The notes beneath the pieces were generated by a model. That model was given only the letters and a program-made list of their open reading frames with translations, was not told the origin of the DNA and did not search any database. The position numbers were made by a program, and so were the translations under genes. From Trachythela sp. YZ-2020 (Eukaryota; Cnidaria; Anthozoa; Malacalcyonacea; Clavulariidae): a stretch of DNA of 64,000 nt. Where the stretch lies: NCBI GenBank assembly GCA_016169945.1, contig JADLSH010000178.1, positions 1-64,000 on the forward strand. The letters run 5' to 3'. Of this stretch, positions 11,188-22,770 are shown one piece after another; positions within the stretch are counted from its first letter, which is position 1; each line of letters starts with the position of its first letter.

Positions 11188-14100
11188 GTGTCAACACAAA
11201 GTAATCAAATAATGGATTGAGGGCTGCACACAGGCTATTTGAGTATTTATTTTTTTACTACTCTACTTTTAGATTGCATTGCCATTAGCGTGGATTATAA
11301 TAGAGTTGTGTCACTCTTCAAATGGTACTAGATTAATTAATAATAAAAACATCCAGAGGCCAGAGACAGAGTAGGATACATGCACAAACACAATAAAATT
11401 ACAGTATATTTTCTATTGTTAAATGTTACAAATTGCAACTTACATTTGTCCAAAAACCAAACCCTTTACTTACAGAAAACCTTTTAACATACTTCTATTA
11501 AAAGTTTTGATATCTTTAATATTTTTTATAAGACATGTTGGCCATGGATGGAGTGACTTAAAGCTTCGTGCAATCTCGTACCCCGAACCCTTGTACCCAG
11601 AGCCATCCCATTTTACTCATGGCTCTCAATCTCGTTCCCCGAACCCGCGATCCTTCGGGGGAAGGAACGGAGGCTCTGGGATAATCCGACTCAGAGGTAC
11701 AGAAAACTGTACCTCGACCAAACTGCGCATGCGTTCGCGAAACTCAAAACAAATTCTATTTGTTTCGTATATAAATCATGAAAATATATCTAAATGTTCT
11801 TCGTACCACGTTGCAAGAGAAGTATAAATACGACAGAGCAAAGAAAATATTGTAATAAAAACAGTCGATATGGAGCGGTGAAGTGTGTTTTATATCGAAG
11901 AAAATGTTGCAATTATAAAGTATAAATTAAGTATATTGTTCTCCTTTGGGCTTTGGCACTGTCACAATGGAAAATCTTGAATTATACGGGTCTTTGTCTT
12001 TCTACCATCAAAATTAAGCCGTTTCGCGCTCTAAAGTTCGTCCAAGCCGAAAAAATGCGTGAAATTTTGGGTATTAAAAGTCCAGTCTAAAAACATGACT
12101 GGAACGTACTATACGATTGGACTACAAGAGGATCTATTAACTTTAAACATTTTGTAGATCAAAGGAAAGTTATGAACTGAAAATTGGTTCCATTACATTA
12201 TTATGAGCCATATAGTATAGTAATAAACTTCATTTGAAATACAAACACAATTTTTGTCAAAAGTTAGATCAGACCTGCAGTTCAATCTTTTAATGGACTG
12301 TTCTTATGAACCAGATATACCCGGCAAAGTGAGCAAGCCTGGCTTGCCATGTCAGTTTATCATATTCCTCATACAAGGCAAGCACAACCCGTGACCTGGG
12401 ATCTTGTCATTCATGCAGGCACTCTGTGAGCCAGGCTGGCCCCATTCCAATCGAAATACCACCTTGAAAATATACAGAATAAATATATGACAGAATCTTC
12501 GTACTAGTAAGCCAGCCTGGTTGAACAACCTGTAAACTTCAAACTTTACATAACCCTGTTGATTTCTACCAGTGATTAAGTACTTGGAAGATGGGGGCAT
12601 ATATAACACCCTTCTTGTAGCTTGCTCAAAATATTTTGCAATTTTGGACTGTGGCTACAATCTTGAACATAACTGGTTGAGACTACCTTTACTTCTATTC
12701 AAAATTTTCATACCCTCATAATAATTTCCCTTTTGCGCTTCTTAAGCCCCGACTCTCAATATTGAACTTGTTATATGGTAAGTTGATTCAATGACATTGT
12801 TACTTGAAATAACAATTGAACTTGTTATATGAAAAGTTGATTCAATGACATTGTTAACAACACTCAACTGGGAAAGTAGGTATGATGAAGTTTGTTTTGT
12901 CAATGTATACTAACTTTGCAATATTGTGAGGAATGGTCTCAAGCATTATGTCAAAGATTGTACCTACCTTGCATAGGCGGTGGAAGATCTGTATTATTGG
13001 GGGGCTTAGAATGTAGCGCACCAATGTAGGGGGGTCTGGGGGAATGATAATCCTTCCCCAGAAAAGTTTGAAATCTAGTATCTCTGAAACCACATTTCCT
13101 GCATTTTGTGGGGAGAATTTTATGGAAATTTCAACATTACAAGCTTTCATCTCGAGTACTAAAAACATAGTTCAATAATCTAATATTCAAAATTTGTTAT
13201 ATAAACATATTTAATTGAAAGACTGAAACAGGGGGGCACAAGGCCCCCATTTCCCGGCTATAGCCCTCCCCCTTTCTGGTTCCACCACCTATGCTACCTT
13301 GTATTTGGCTACCCTAGACTCTTCCTTGGGAGCAATTCATGTACCTTGGCACATAGTACTAGGCATTGATTCTAGCACTCCACAGTTTATTAACAATGGC
13401 AAAATTTGTATTATCATGATTTTAGAAATTATTTTGTCACAACACTATTTTCAGAATGGCTTTTCTTCAATGTACCTGTATGATTACAATATTTCCCTGT
13501 GCCATGGGCAAGTTCCCATGCAGGGATTATGACTTGGTCCTGGCTGGCATGTGAGCAGACTAGATCCTGGCCAACAACTATAGAACCAGTTTAGTAGTGA
13601 TCTTGTATTTACTAATTATAAGATGATCAAGATTAGGCCACCAAACTAAAATCAACTGCTTTTTCTAATGGATATAGATAAAATATTGTGATAAAGTATA
13701 ACCATTTTCAAAAGCAAGCATATTTCCAAAAAATTTACAGCACAAAGTTTCACGTTCTATTTCACCATTGGTACATTTATAAAATAGTACAAACTTAATA
13801 GTACCTTTCTTTATATTTTCCGTGTAATATTACAGAAGATTATACACCTTATCACTGCCAAAATTACTCTGAAATACAAAAAAAATATTCCTACACTCCT
13901 AAACAGCAGCCATTATGTATATATAATTTACCCGGTTAATAATTTATTGTTGCATTATTGCGACATCCATTCCGTATCAACGACCAATCATATTCACTTC
14001 CGGTTATGGATTATCCCAGAGCTTACGATTCTTCCCAAAGGATCGCAGGCTCGGGGGATGAGATTGTCATGGTTCTGGGTACGAGATTGAGAAGCCCTGG

Positions 14101-15234
14101 GACCGAGGATGTTTCAGCCCAATTCATTTAGGAGGACTGCGCCCGGCAGTTTCCAGTAAATTATAAATTTGGCTCCCCTTGGCTCTGGGTGCGAGAGCGT
14201 CACCTATAGGATTTTGTAGATGGAAAATTATTGAGTGTAAATTATATACATTTATTAGACCTAACCAGGAATTGCGAAAAATGCAAGGCCCCTGGCAGGA
14301 ATCGAACTGCGATTTCAGTGCAGCGCTCTGACCAACTGAGCTACAGAGTCCAGTTGTCGAGCTCTGTCATGTTACGTTGCGGGTAAATATCAAAATTTTG
14401 TTGGCATCTCACTCGATTGAATAATAATTGAACGGTTTTGTAGATGAAAAATAATCGCAGGGCCGCAGATTCGATTCCTGCCAGGGACCTATAGTTGCAT
14501 TTTTCGCAGCTGTTCCTGGTTAGGTCTAATAAATGTATATAATTTACACTCAATAATTTTCCATCTACAAAACCCTTCAATTATTATTCAATCGAGTGAG
14601 ATGCCAACAAAATCTTGATATTTGTCACCTATAGGTCTAGATAGGCTGGTCATGTAGTGTACTAATATAGACGAAGACATTTAGACCTTGGGAACGAGGT
14701 TCCCCCCATTGATCCCCCACCCCCAAATGGACGAACTTCTTTCGTCCTCGTGACTTCGCAATTCAATCGACTTGTGTATCCATATTCCATATCTTTCCAT
14801 CTTTATCAGTTGAAGCAACAATCTCGTGACCGACATGCGAACAACCTGCTCTGACCGTCTTGCGAACAACCTGATCTCAACAATTTCGCCAACCACTTTC
14901 TTTTGAACTTTCTTCGATTTGTTGACAAAACGCAAATCGTTTATTATGGGTATAAGAACAATGAGTCACGCAGGTCTGTTGAAAAGCGACCTGGGCCATT
15001 TTGGTGAGAGAAAATACGACATAATGAAATTCACCTTTTCGATAAGTACGTCACGAATACTTCATTGGCTTGGAAGCCTCGCCCTCGTGATTCGAGACAA
15101 AAGAATACTCACTCATAAGAATCGAGTGAACGGTGAAGTAATTATCGAAACGGTGTGTTACTAGTATTCGAGGATTCGTTGCCTCGTACAAAAACATTAG
15201 TGTAACTGTTTGCATTGATTGGAATCTTTTTAAG
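11188..15234. other. 4-kb intron 3 with repeats
   Basis: Holds a pair of related inverted blocks: 11572-11700 (TCTCGTACCCCGAACCC) and 13990-14110 (GGTTCTGGGTACGAGATTGA). It also holds a G-rich repeat at 12990-13300 and the tRNA-derived foldback at 14200-14580. The open frame at 11423-11827 lies over one of these repeats and is not considered a gene. Confidence 0.5.
14215..14572. repeat. Two tRNA-derived SINE segments, head to head
   Basis: Bases 14218-14305 and 14470-14568 are reverse complements. Each holds the CAGGAATCGAA / TTCGATTCCTG T-arm, a GCGAAAAATGCAA linker and GACCTAACCAGGAAT, as in the tRNA-containing repeats at 42890 and 56065. A more complete tRNA-like body (minus strand, 14290-14349) includes CAACTGAGCTACAGAG, the complement of a D-arm. 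Confidence 0.75.
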
Positions 15235-15408
15235 GCTGATGGTGTCTACATTGAAACATTTCATGGGCGCCAAACATTTAGAGGAGCTTTGGTGGCCTTT
15301 TTAGGGGATACTCCAGCTGCAAATAAAGAGGGGGTTGGAGGTGCAATGAGAATGTGCAGGACATGCTACTGCACCAGGAATGCAGAAACGAATGAAATCG
15401 TATCAAAA
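15235..15408 (+). CDS. Exon 4: FRGALVAFLGDTP block
   Basis: Acceptor TAAG at 15231-15234, donor GTAAAA at 15409, phase 0 on both sides. Contains FHGRQTFRGALVAFLGDTPA, then KEGVGGAMRMCRTCYCTRNA. The Cys-rich tail (CRTCYC) is typical of the family and may bind metal (inference). Confidence 0.85.
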
Positions 15409-15546
15409 GTAAAAGAAAAAAACCTTTCACAAAACCAAGGCATACGTACACTGTTATATATCATTATTAAAAAGCTTATCGAAACAAACATCCCATTCAA
15501 AATAATTATTATGAAGAACCGCTGATGCATTTAATCTGTTATTTAG

Positions 15547-15936
15547 CTGACACACGATGACTGTAATTTGAGGGAACTAGACCAACACCTTCGGAAGACT
15601 TTCGATGTCATGGAACCAACCCTAACAGCGAGAACACGGGCATACTGGTCCAAATTTTGAGGTATAAATGATTTAAGCATTCTTCAACAGGCCAAGTACT
15701 TCGATGTCTGCCAATGTTTGCCGCATGATATTATGCATATATTACTCGAAGGATTGGTGACATCAGAGAGTAAGTTGGTCTTGAGACATGCCATAGATGA
15801 TCTTGGGCTGTTTACCATCAATTGGTTTAATGGGGAAATCAACGGATGCGCCTCATTGGTTTAGAAGTCCGTGACCGGCCATCTGCTATTGACCGTAGTT
15901 ACATTAACTCAAGTGGTCACAAGCTAAATCAATCCG
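15547..15936 (+). pseudogene. Exon 5: LPHDIMHILLEG block, two lesions
   Basis: Acceptor TTTAG at 15542-15546. The expected YGIN block reads F-stop-G-I-N: TGA at 15658-15660. It continues AKYFDVCQCLPHDIMHILLE. At about 15841-15843 the frame shifts by one lost base, after which RMRLIGLEVRDRPSAIDRSY follows in the new frame up to the donor GTATGT at 15937. Confidence 0.8.
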
Positions 15937-16089
15937 GTATGTACGCATTGCTCATTAAGTAAGTGCTCATATTTTGGTTGTCATATTACGTGATCCATAG
16001 GCATGTTTGAGAGTATCTGGCAGCAGTATACCTTGTCCTTAGGGTCATTTGGTGTACTGTGCCTGAATAACACTGTATGACTTTTTTAG

Positions 16090-16204
16090 CTGCCCAAGTC
16101 ATGACTATGTGCAATATTTTACCATTTATCATTGGAAGACGTTTTCCTGATGATGATATGCACTGGTATTGCTTGAGATTGCTTCTTCAAATCACAAACA
16201 TATG
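16090..16204 (+). CDS. Exon 6: NILPFIIGRRFPDDD block
   Basis: Acceptor TTTTTTAG, donor GTACAT. With the split codon from exon 5 it reads SAAQVMTMCNILPFIIGRRF, then PDDDMHWYCLRLLLQIT. The Asp-rich turn matches the conserved acidic block of the family and could be catalytic (not tested). Confidence 0.85.
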
Positions 16205-16388
16205 GTACATTAAACCTATTTAAAATGTAAACATTATGTACTATTAGAATGTGAATAATTTGTTCATTAAATAATTAACTTAATTGTGAATGGGATATAC
16301 CGTACAGTCAAGATAATTAATGTATTACAAAATGAAAATTAACTGTGACACTGAATTAATTATATTGTTACATCATCTGTATTCACAG

Positions 16389-16534
16389 CTTAGCATACGA
16401 ACTGAAACCTGAAGATGCATCAACTCTGGCCACCCTCATTCAAGAGCACCATCACATCCTTTTGTCCATTTATGGACCTGATGCTGTCACACCAAATGGA
16501 ATTGCATGGTACATCTACCAGACCAGATTCTCAA
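16389..16534 (+). pseudogene. Exon 7: QEHHHILL / HLPDQIL block, one frameshift
   Basis: Reads LKPEDASTLATLIQEHHHIL in frame. At CCAAATGG (about 16492-16499) one base is missing; from there the family block MVHLPDQIL lies in the next frame and joins exon 8 in phase. Donor GTAAGA at 16535. Confidence 0.8.
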
Positions 16535-16696
16535 GTAAGAATATTATTCTTAATAATGTGATAATTTGATGGAACTTATATTTTTAGATGAACTTATAAC
16601 ATCCTCCTTAACATATTAGCTGACAATGTTAAGATGCACTCATTTTAGTGTTTTAGTTCATTATCTAACAGGAGACAACAATCACAGCATTACTTG

Positions 16697-16860
16697 TCAG
16701 TGGTAGAGAACCACCAGTTAATGGATTAATAGAGTGAAAGACAGGAACATAATATTTAATTGCATAATATTTATTTAATTGTTAAAATTTTTCTTTAAAT
16801 GGGATACGCCCATTAACTGGTAGTCTGGCTTTAGATAGAGTAAAATAATAAAGCACAGTT
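16697..16860. repeat. CCATTAACTGG element, diverged copy in intron 7
   Basis: Contains GTCAGTGGTAGAGAACCACC and CATTAACTGGTAGTCTGGCT with TAGAGTAAAATAATAAAG, related to 59087-59355. Confidence 0.6.
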
Positions 16861-16952
16861 CAAGTTGCATCTGAACATATTGTCAGCTAATCGGTTACAG
16901 TATAATGACAAAACTATCACTCCGGTTGTACTTCTTACCTTTCAACGCCAGT

Positions 16953-17014
16953 CTCTGGTAGAGGCTTGCAGTTTCTGGTAGAGGCTTGCAGTTTCTGGTA
17001 GAGGCTTGCAGTTT
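16953..17014. repeat. Three tandem 21-bp units
   Basis: The unit TCTGGTAGAGGCTTGCAGTT plus one T repeats three times without change, in intron 7 just before the exon 8 acceptor. Confidence 0.9.
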
Positions 17015-17067
17015 CGATCATCAAAATACAGTTGATGTTCATTTTTGTTCTTTTATATTTAAAACAG

Positions 17068-17270
17068 GTTCGGGCCATTGAGAACACAATGGTGCATGCG
17101 GTTTGAAGCCAAACACCATTTATTTGAGCAAGCAATGGCAACATCAAGCTTCAAGAATGTTCCGAAGACAATAGCTTACCACCATCAGTACCACATGTGT
17201 CATCAACATATACTCAACGAGGGACAACAAGGATCCAGTTATCTAAAAAGTGATGACAGCCATTTATTGA
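17068..17270 (+). CDS. Exon 8: WCMRFEAKHH block
   Basis: Acceptor AACAG at 17063-17067, donor GTAAGT at 17271, phase 1. Reads FGPLRTQWCMRFEAKHHLFE, then SFKNVPKTIAYHHQYHMCHQ. The RFEAKH motif is one of the most recognisable marks of this family. Confidence 0.9.
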
Positions 17271-17359
17271 GTAAGTTTGACATGCATTCAAACATGGTAA
17301 AAAGAACAAAAATGTAAAAAATACTAGGCACATTTTATCCACAAAGGATGCACTGCTGA

Positions 17360-18065
17360 CAGGGGCGCACATTCCAAAAAAATTTGGGAGGTGTCCATTG
17401 TTCAGGGACCGACTTTTTATATTTGTTCGACCACATCAAAACATGTATTACGAGTTAATGTAAAAGCATGTGTAGTGACAGGGATGTAGAAGGATTGTTA
17501 AAAAATAGGGGGCCAACTCTTGAAAAACTTGAGTCTGTAGATCGTCAGAAATGGCATTTTCAGAGTCTTCTCTACCTCTTTCGTTATGGGTCCTTCCATT
17601 AATATATATAAGATTTCAAACACTCTAGTTTCGAATTCAAATAGTTCGCTGCAATTTTCTTTAAATACAGTTATTAAATTTTAAAGAAAACGCCCCCCAA
17701 AACGTAACCTTCAACATCATAAAGATCCAATTAAGAACTGCACTTTTACAACAGAGTTGACTTAATTTTACTCTAGAATACTGACGTGGAAATAGAACGC
17801 ACAAGGAGGTTTTGCGCAGTCGTGTATGGCTATGTCATCTTACATTTGAGTATATTGCTTTAAGAGGAAAATATATCTCTGGGTTTTGCAATGTTGATTT
17901 CTTTTATTGACAATTTTTGTATCGTTTATTATATGTTTTTTAGAAATGATGTTTCGGACCAACTCGGACCGAATTAAGTAGTGGAATTTTACAATTTGAG
18001 ACCGACTTTTTGAAAAATTCACAAATGATGGGGGGGTGTCACACCTCCCCAAATGGGCGTCCCTG
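17360..18065. mobile_element. CAGGG-ended MITE in intron 8 (706 bp)
   Basis: Left end CAGGGGCGCACATT and right end AATGGGCGTCCCTG are imperfect inverted repeats, and inner GGGAGGTGTC pairs with ACACCTCCCC. CAGGG ends suggest a hAT-type element, but no clear 8-bp target duplication is visible. Confidence 0.65.
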
Positions 18066-18149
18066 GAAGCTTAGAGTGTATGCTACTCTTTCCCCAACCC
18101 GAGGGCTTGATGCTCAGGCTAATATTGTAGCCTGAGTATCCGGCTTTCT

Positions 18150-18285
18150 GGGGGGGGGGAGGAAAAATGGGGGCGAAGGGGGAGGAAAAATGGGGGAGAA
18201 GGGGGAGGTAAAATGGGGAGGAAGGGGGAGGGAAAGGGGAAGAAGGGGGAGGGAAAGAGGGAGAAGGGGGAGGAAGGGGAAACCC
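18150..18285. repeat. Polypurine, G-run-rich tract
   Basis: About 135 bp almost purely of A and G, with many runs of four to nine G, in intron 8. It is flanked by related segments holding GGCTTGATGCTCAGGCTA and GGGCCTAATACTCAGGCTA. It could form G-quadruplex or triplex structure. Confidence 0.85.
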
Positions 18286-18348
18286 GAGGGCCTAATACTC
18301 AGGCTATGTATATTGTACCCTAAAAAATAATCCATTCCAACATTTTAG

Positions 18349-18439
18349 GCAATAAACCATTTGACATGCCCATCGAATTGGAGGATGTTATAGATGATGT
18401 GACAGAGGAGGTTGGACAGCAGGCCGCTAAGCATCATGG
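18349..18439 (+). CDS. Exon 9: short acidic linker exon
   Basis: Acceptor TTTTAG at 18343-18348. Reads SNKPFDMPIELEDVIDDVTE, then EVGQQAAKHH. Reading on gives an immediate TAA at 18441. Splicing at GTAATG (18440) instead joins exon 10 in phase 2. The matching exon of the transposon copy (39555-39639) has the same entry and exit phases. Confidence 0.7.
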
Positions 18440-20729
18440 GTAATGAGCGTATGTTTCCACGTGCGGCCTCATTTATGCGTTGACTGCCGTGAAGTCAACA
18501 TCTCTGGCCATAGCAATTTCTACCAAAATAGACGCTATTGTTACAGAGACTCAATGCCATCATTATGGATGTGTTTAGTGTTTTGTAATGGAGGTATAAC
18601 AAGGCTCTTTGAGTCTCTCTGAGGATTTATTTGTGCAGAAAAAGGCTGCGTGTGATCGTCTGTATTTGTAATGTACATTGTGCAACTAGTGAGGAGTGTA
18701 GTACAGACAGTTAACTAAATATTTATTGGCCAGATTGATTCTGCTGGCATCAAAGGATTCGACTTTTAATATGTATTTAGTTATTTATATATCCCAATAG
18801 CACATTGTGACTAGTGAAAACCCGCATATTGAGGTTGTCAAAGAACTTCTATATACTTTTTTGCAACAGAAATTACGGGTGAAATGTAGACGAAACAAAC
18901 TTTACAGTAATATATACATAGCACATGCATATTCTCTACATATATAAAGAAATATTAAAGAAAGCAAATATTCACCAAGAAGGCAAATTAACAATACAAT
19001 GATAGAATTCAACCCAAAATACAAATCTGTAAATAAACAACAAATTTTACTTCTAAAATGTTCTTCTAAAACTCAGCACTTATTTTAAACAGTAAAGCAC
19101 ACTTCTTCAGAAAAAACGAGCAATCACTGCATCAATTGTGGAAATTCGAGGTGTTCAACTTCAAAGATTGTTGACAGAGATGGCATCGGATTAATACAAT
19201 ATGACGACGTACAGCCTACAAAAAAGATCAAAATAATGTTTACCTTACAAAATACTGCTCACATAGGTAGATCAATAGTTATTGAAATAGCATGGATGCA
19301 TTCCAGAAAAAAAATTGAATAACAACGACAAAATATTCCATATTTGCAAGTCGAGCGGGCCATCAGACAACAAAATTGCAGACAGAGCCAGACACTAGCC
19401 CAGATATAAAATCTCTAAACAACACGCAAATAACTCCTAAATCTCCTAAAATTCATTCAAAAGTACTTTAACGCTTGCTCTAAAGAATAACGCTCTTTCT
19501 ATTAAAGAGGTTTCAAGATTCATTGGGAAAAACAAGCTTTGGTGGCTCAATATCTTCCTAAACTATTAGATGCCATTTTGGCAAACGTCGAAATGACTAT
19601 GATCACTTCGATGCCTAATATCTCGAAAACTGCCAGGGGATCACCGGGATCATTCCAGCAGATTTAAAGTTTATACATTTGTCTTCATCATTATACAAAA
19701 ATTACGAAAATCGAACCATGGAAATTCTAGATACTTTAGTTGGAAAATTGTAAACACACGCGGACTTTCGTCAACACGTCGCGAAGACACGACTAACTTC
19801 AATCATGAAAACAAACAAAAACACGTTTCATAATTTCTAAAATATCCATCAAAAACTGATCAAGCAAATGCGTTTAAACATATAATTCATTGATATTACA
19901 AAAAGTTTAAAATATTTTAATAAAATGCAAATGATAAGAAGGGAAACTTCAAAAGTAGAAAGTGCAAAATCGTATTGAAAATTCAGCAGCGAATATCTCG
20001 AAAACGGTGAGTTGCGCGGATAGGGGGGGGGGCAGTTAAAACGAAAGATTAGGCTTTAATCTATCACATTATGCGAAAATTAGCGAAATCGAACCATGGA
20101 AATTCGATATTTTCTATTTCAAAAGTTGGTAGTTGAAACAGCCTCGTGTTTCCACGTGACGCATAAATGCCTGCATTAAATATAAAAATATAGTACGAAA
20201 CGACGTTTACCTTCCAAAATTCTTCGCTTGGGAGTAGATTAATATTCATTGAACGGGTGTGCATCGAATTTAATTGCAAATTTGAATAACAAAGCGAAAT
20301 ATTTCCGTATTTATGAGACCAATGCAAATTTCACAGTCCACTTGCTTCTTGCGAGCGCTGAGAAAATAGCGTCTCCTCATTGGTCGAAAAATATCAGGTG
20401 ACAGCTGTCCACCCTCTTCTGGTGACAAGTGGTGGAGACCTTTCATACTCATTGTAAGATATAAACTGGTGCTTTATAACATTAGAGAGTTCTCAGAAGT
20501 AAAAGTTCTCATTTTTTACCAACACTGGGCAGGGATGGATTTACTGCGGGGGTGCGCACCCCTCCTAGCCTTGGCCAAGGGGGTGCAGGGGGTGCCAATT
20601 CCCATGTCAAATCCAAATTTTGAATTTGACAGGGCATTTATCAAACAAAAATATAATATCAGGCCATTGATGGGTGTTTTTGACCATCTAGGCCATTCTG
20701 ACAAGATATAAATTCCCTTGACCTTGTAG
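18440..20729. other. Intron 9; internal repeats
   Basis: Two diverged blocks at about 19140-19330 and 20090-20300 share TTTACCTTACAAAATACTGC-like and AATTGAATAACAA-like order, so this is an old internal duplication. A CG-rich repeat lies at 20530-20700 (GGGGGTGCGCACCCCTCCTA). No gene seen. Confidence 0.45.
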
Positions 20730-21021
20730 AGCCATTCATGTAGTTCGAAATGGCATTCGACTTGATGTCACCAATGCGGTCTGCTTAAGGACAGAAGACG
20801 AAGAGTTGCCTTGTTTTGGCTTCATTATCCAAATTCTGATCCTGGATAATGGTCATACGCTGTTCGTGATTCAGAAAGCTGTGACTGAGCATTACGATTA
20901 CAGTTTTTTGTCGTACGAAGTACACAAAATAGATGAAGCAACAATCGTCCGTTTGGAAGCAGGTGGGAATTTCGCCAGCGCTGGTCAACAAATTGCGGGC
21001 GCACGCGAAATTTTTTTTTAA
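20730..21021 (+). CDS. Exon 10: C-terminal ELPCFG domain
   Basis: Acceptor TTGTAG. Reads GIRLDVTNAVCLRTEDEELP, then CFGFIIQILILDNGHTLFVI and HYDYSFLSYEVHKIDEAT, ending at TAA 21019-21021. It aligns with EEFPQFWEILELIIMNNDVS and HYQAYEV in the last exon of the transposon gene (39951-40284), which supports one family. Confidence 0.8.
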
Positions 21022-22636
21022 AAATTGTTAAAATGAACAAAAACAAGTTTTTTGTGTATTTTTTGGCCAGAAAACAGTGGATGTATCAGTACTAATATAT
21101 TTTCTACAAAGTTTATGACAAAATGAACAGGAGGAAATAAATCGAATTGAAATAAAAGAAATATAAAGATATTTTCCTACGACGGAACATGAGCGAAATT
21201 TTACTTTGTTCGAAGAAGCTAGTTGTCTTGGCTTCGTAAACATATAAAATTAGAAAGTTTAACTTACGGTTGGTTTGAATTTCATTTTTCAACGCATGTT
21301 TCTATACAAAAGTTGCTATAATAGATTTCTCATTATCAAAACCTGTGAGATTTCGTACGGCCAAAATCGACATTTTTCAAAAATTAGGAAAATGTCAAAT
21401 TTTCAACTTAAGATTGCAAAAAATCTAGCCGGGAGCCTCAAAACGAGACTATCCTTAAACGCTAGTTTGAAGCTTTCTTAATCCCTTAATCAAAGTAATT
21501 TAGATATAAAAATTCGCGCTGATTCCAAAAACGGCGACACTATTTATGTGATCTGAAATTGTTCACAAAAGTACCTTTAAAAATGCTGCCAGAAATTGCA
21601 TGTTTATATTATTCTTGCTTGTTAAAGCGATTCGGTTGAGAGATTAAAGTCCATTAATTCCAGAAAAATTGGCAGTTTTGAAATCATATGAATATTTTGC
21701 GTTTTTTCTCTGTGCAAATCAGCACAGTAAAATGATAAAGAAATAAAATATTTCAAAATTTTGTCGAGAGCCTCAAAAGCAAATATGGTTTAAAATACCC
21801 CTAATAGCATATACATATTATTGGGGAAGAATTTGTTTACATCAAAATTCGCGCTAGTACGAATTTTGGTGATTTTCTGAGATTTTCCGTCGAATTCCGA
21901 CAGTCTCCGATCTTTTCCGATACGTATAAAGATGTTTCTTTACCCAATTTTTAAATTTTTAAAAGTTTTTATTCATTTGGTTGCACTCTCAGTCAATCAA
22001 TCAATTAAATCATTTAGTTGGTAGAAAAAACTAGCTCAAAATTTGTAAGAATCGCTCGGAAATTCAATAGCCGAGTTTACTCGCCCCAGGTCTCATTTCT
22101 AACAACCGCGCGAAATCCAACGCATGCTCAAACAAAATTCCCACCTGTTCCGTTTGGAGGAACTGGCACATTGTATACCGCTGTATCCACAAACCGTAAA
22201 TGGAACTGTGTTTGTCAAGCTTAGGCACAGCAGAGTTTACGAGTTTATAACTCAGTAGAAGGTTCGTATATAAACACATGGTAGACGCAGTGTGACCAGA
22301 TTTTGTCAGCGGTATTTACCAAATGACATGCTGAAATTTTACCAAATTGGATTATTTTTTACCAAACACGTGTTAAGCACGGGTTTTACCCTTTTTGGTA
22401 ACAAAATGTGCACAAACCATCAAATAAAAATTTAAGCACACTTTCAAACTCTTTTCGTGGCATCCAAAAAGATCTTGTTAATAGTATTGTGAAGAATGCA
22501 AGGATAAGTACAAGATTAAAAAAATGATATGAAAACTCCTGATGAGCAATGATATATTTTGAATTTCGACAATAGTTTTCTTTATGTTAATTATGTATGG
22601 CGCGTTTTTACGGTCAAAATTCAATAGTTACAAGTC
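21022..22636. other. No gene seen
   Basis: AT-rich. Short open frames at 21275-21481 and 22018-22224 lack known motifs. Confidence 0.45.
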
Positions 22637-22770
22637 GAGCGTCAATGGTTTAAATCGATCAACACTTGCTCGAAACGAACATAGCGATATACAAATCGAA
22701 CAGTCAAATCGCCATCAATGGTTTAAATCGATCAACACTTGTTCGAAACGAACAGAGCGATATACAAATC
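22637..22770. repeat. Tandem duplication of about 70 bp
   Basis: TCAATGGTTTAAATCGATCA followed by ACACTTG(C/T)TCGAAACGAACA and GCGATATACAAATC occurs twice in a row with few changes. Confidence 0.85.

Larger units (their letters stand above)
8424..21021 (+). pseudogene. Zinc-finger/transposase-like gene, 10 exons, inactivated
   Basis: Ten exons can be read in order: 8424-8960, 10103-10289, 11015 to about 11187, 15235-15408, 15547-15936, 16090-16204, 16389-16534, 17068-17270, 18349-18439 and 20730-21021. All borders are GT-AG and the phases agree at every junction, giving about 768 codons. It belongs to a large multi-copy animal family that I recognise by block order: two C2H2 fingers; NPLGSK...KHKLG; FALAKCKDIKDFGI; GALVAFLGDTPAANKEGVGG; LPHDIMHILLEG; NILPFIIGRRFPDDDMHW; QEHHHILL; WCMRFEAKHHLFE; and a C-terminal ELPCFG domain. 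The plus-strand gene of the transposon at 32697-41073 shares the first exon and the phases of the last two exons, so I infer a transposase of EnSpm/CACTA type. Lesions are TGA at 15658-15660 and two one-base deletions (about 15842 and 16495). A VEP-type segment normally expected after exon 1 is missing or unrecognised. No terminal repeats were found around this copy. Confidence 0.8.

Noticed and set aside
11423..11827. 134-codon open frame
   Set aside because: Overlaps an inverted CG-rich repeat in intron 3 of the pseudogene; no motif and repeat-derived composition.
18114..18335. Minus-strand Pro/Leu-rich open frame
   Set aside because: Translation of the polypurine tract.
8424..21021. Terminal repeats around the first zinc-finger gene
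   Set aside because: I looked for CACTA/CACTG ends and GGTGTTAA arrays on both sides and found none, so no element border is claimed for this copy.
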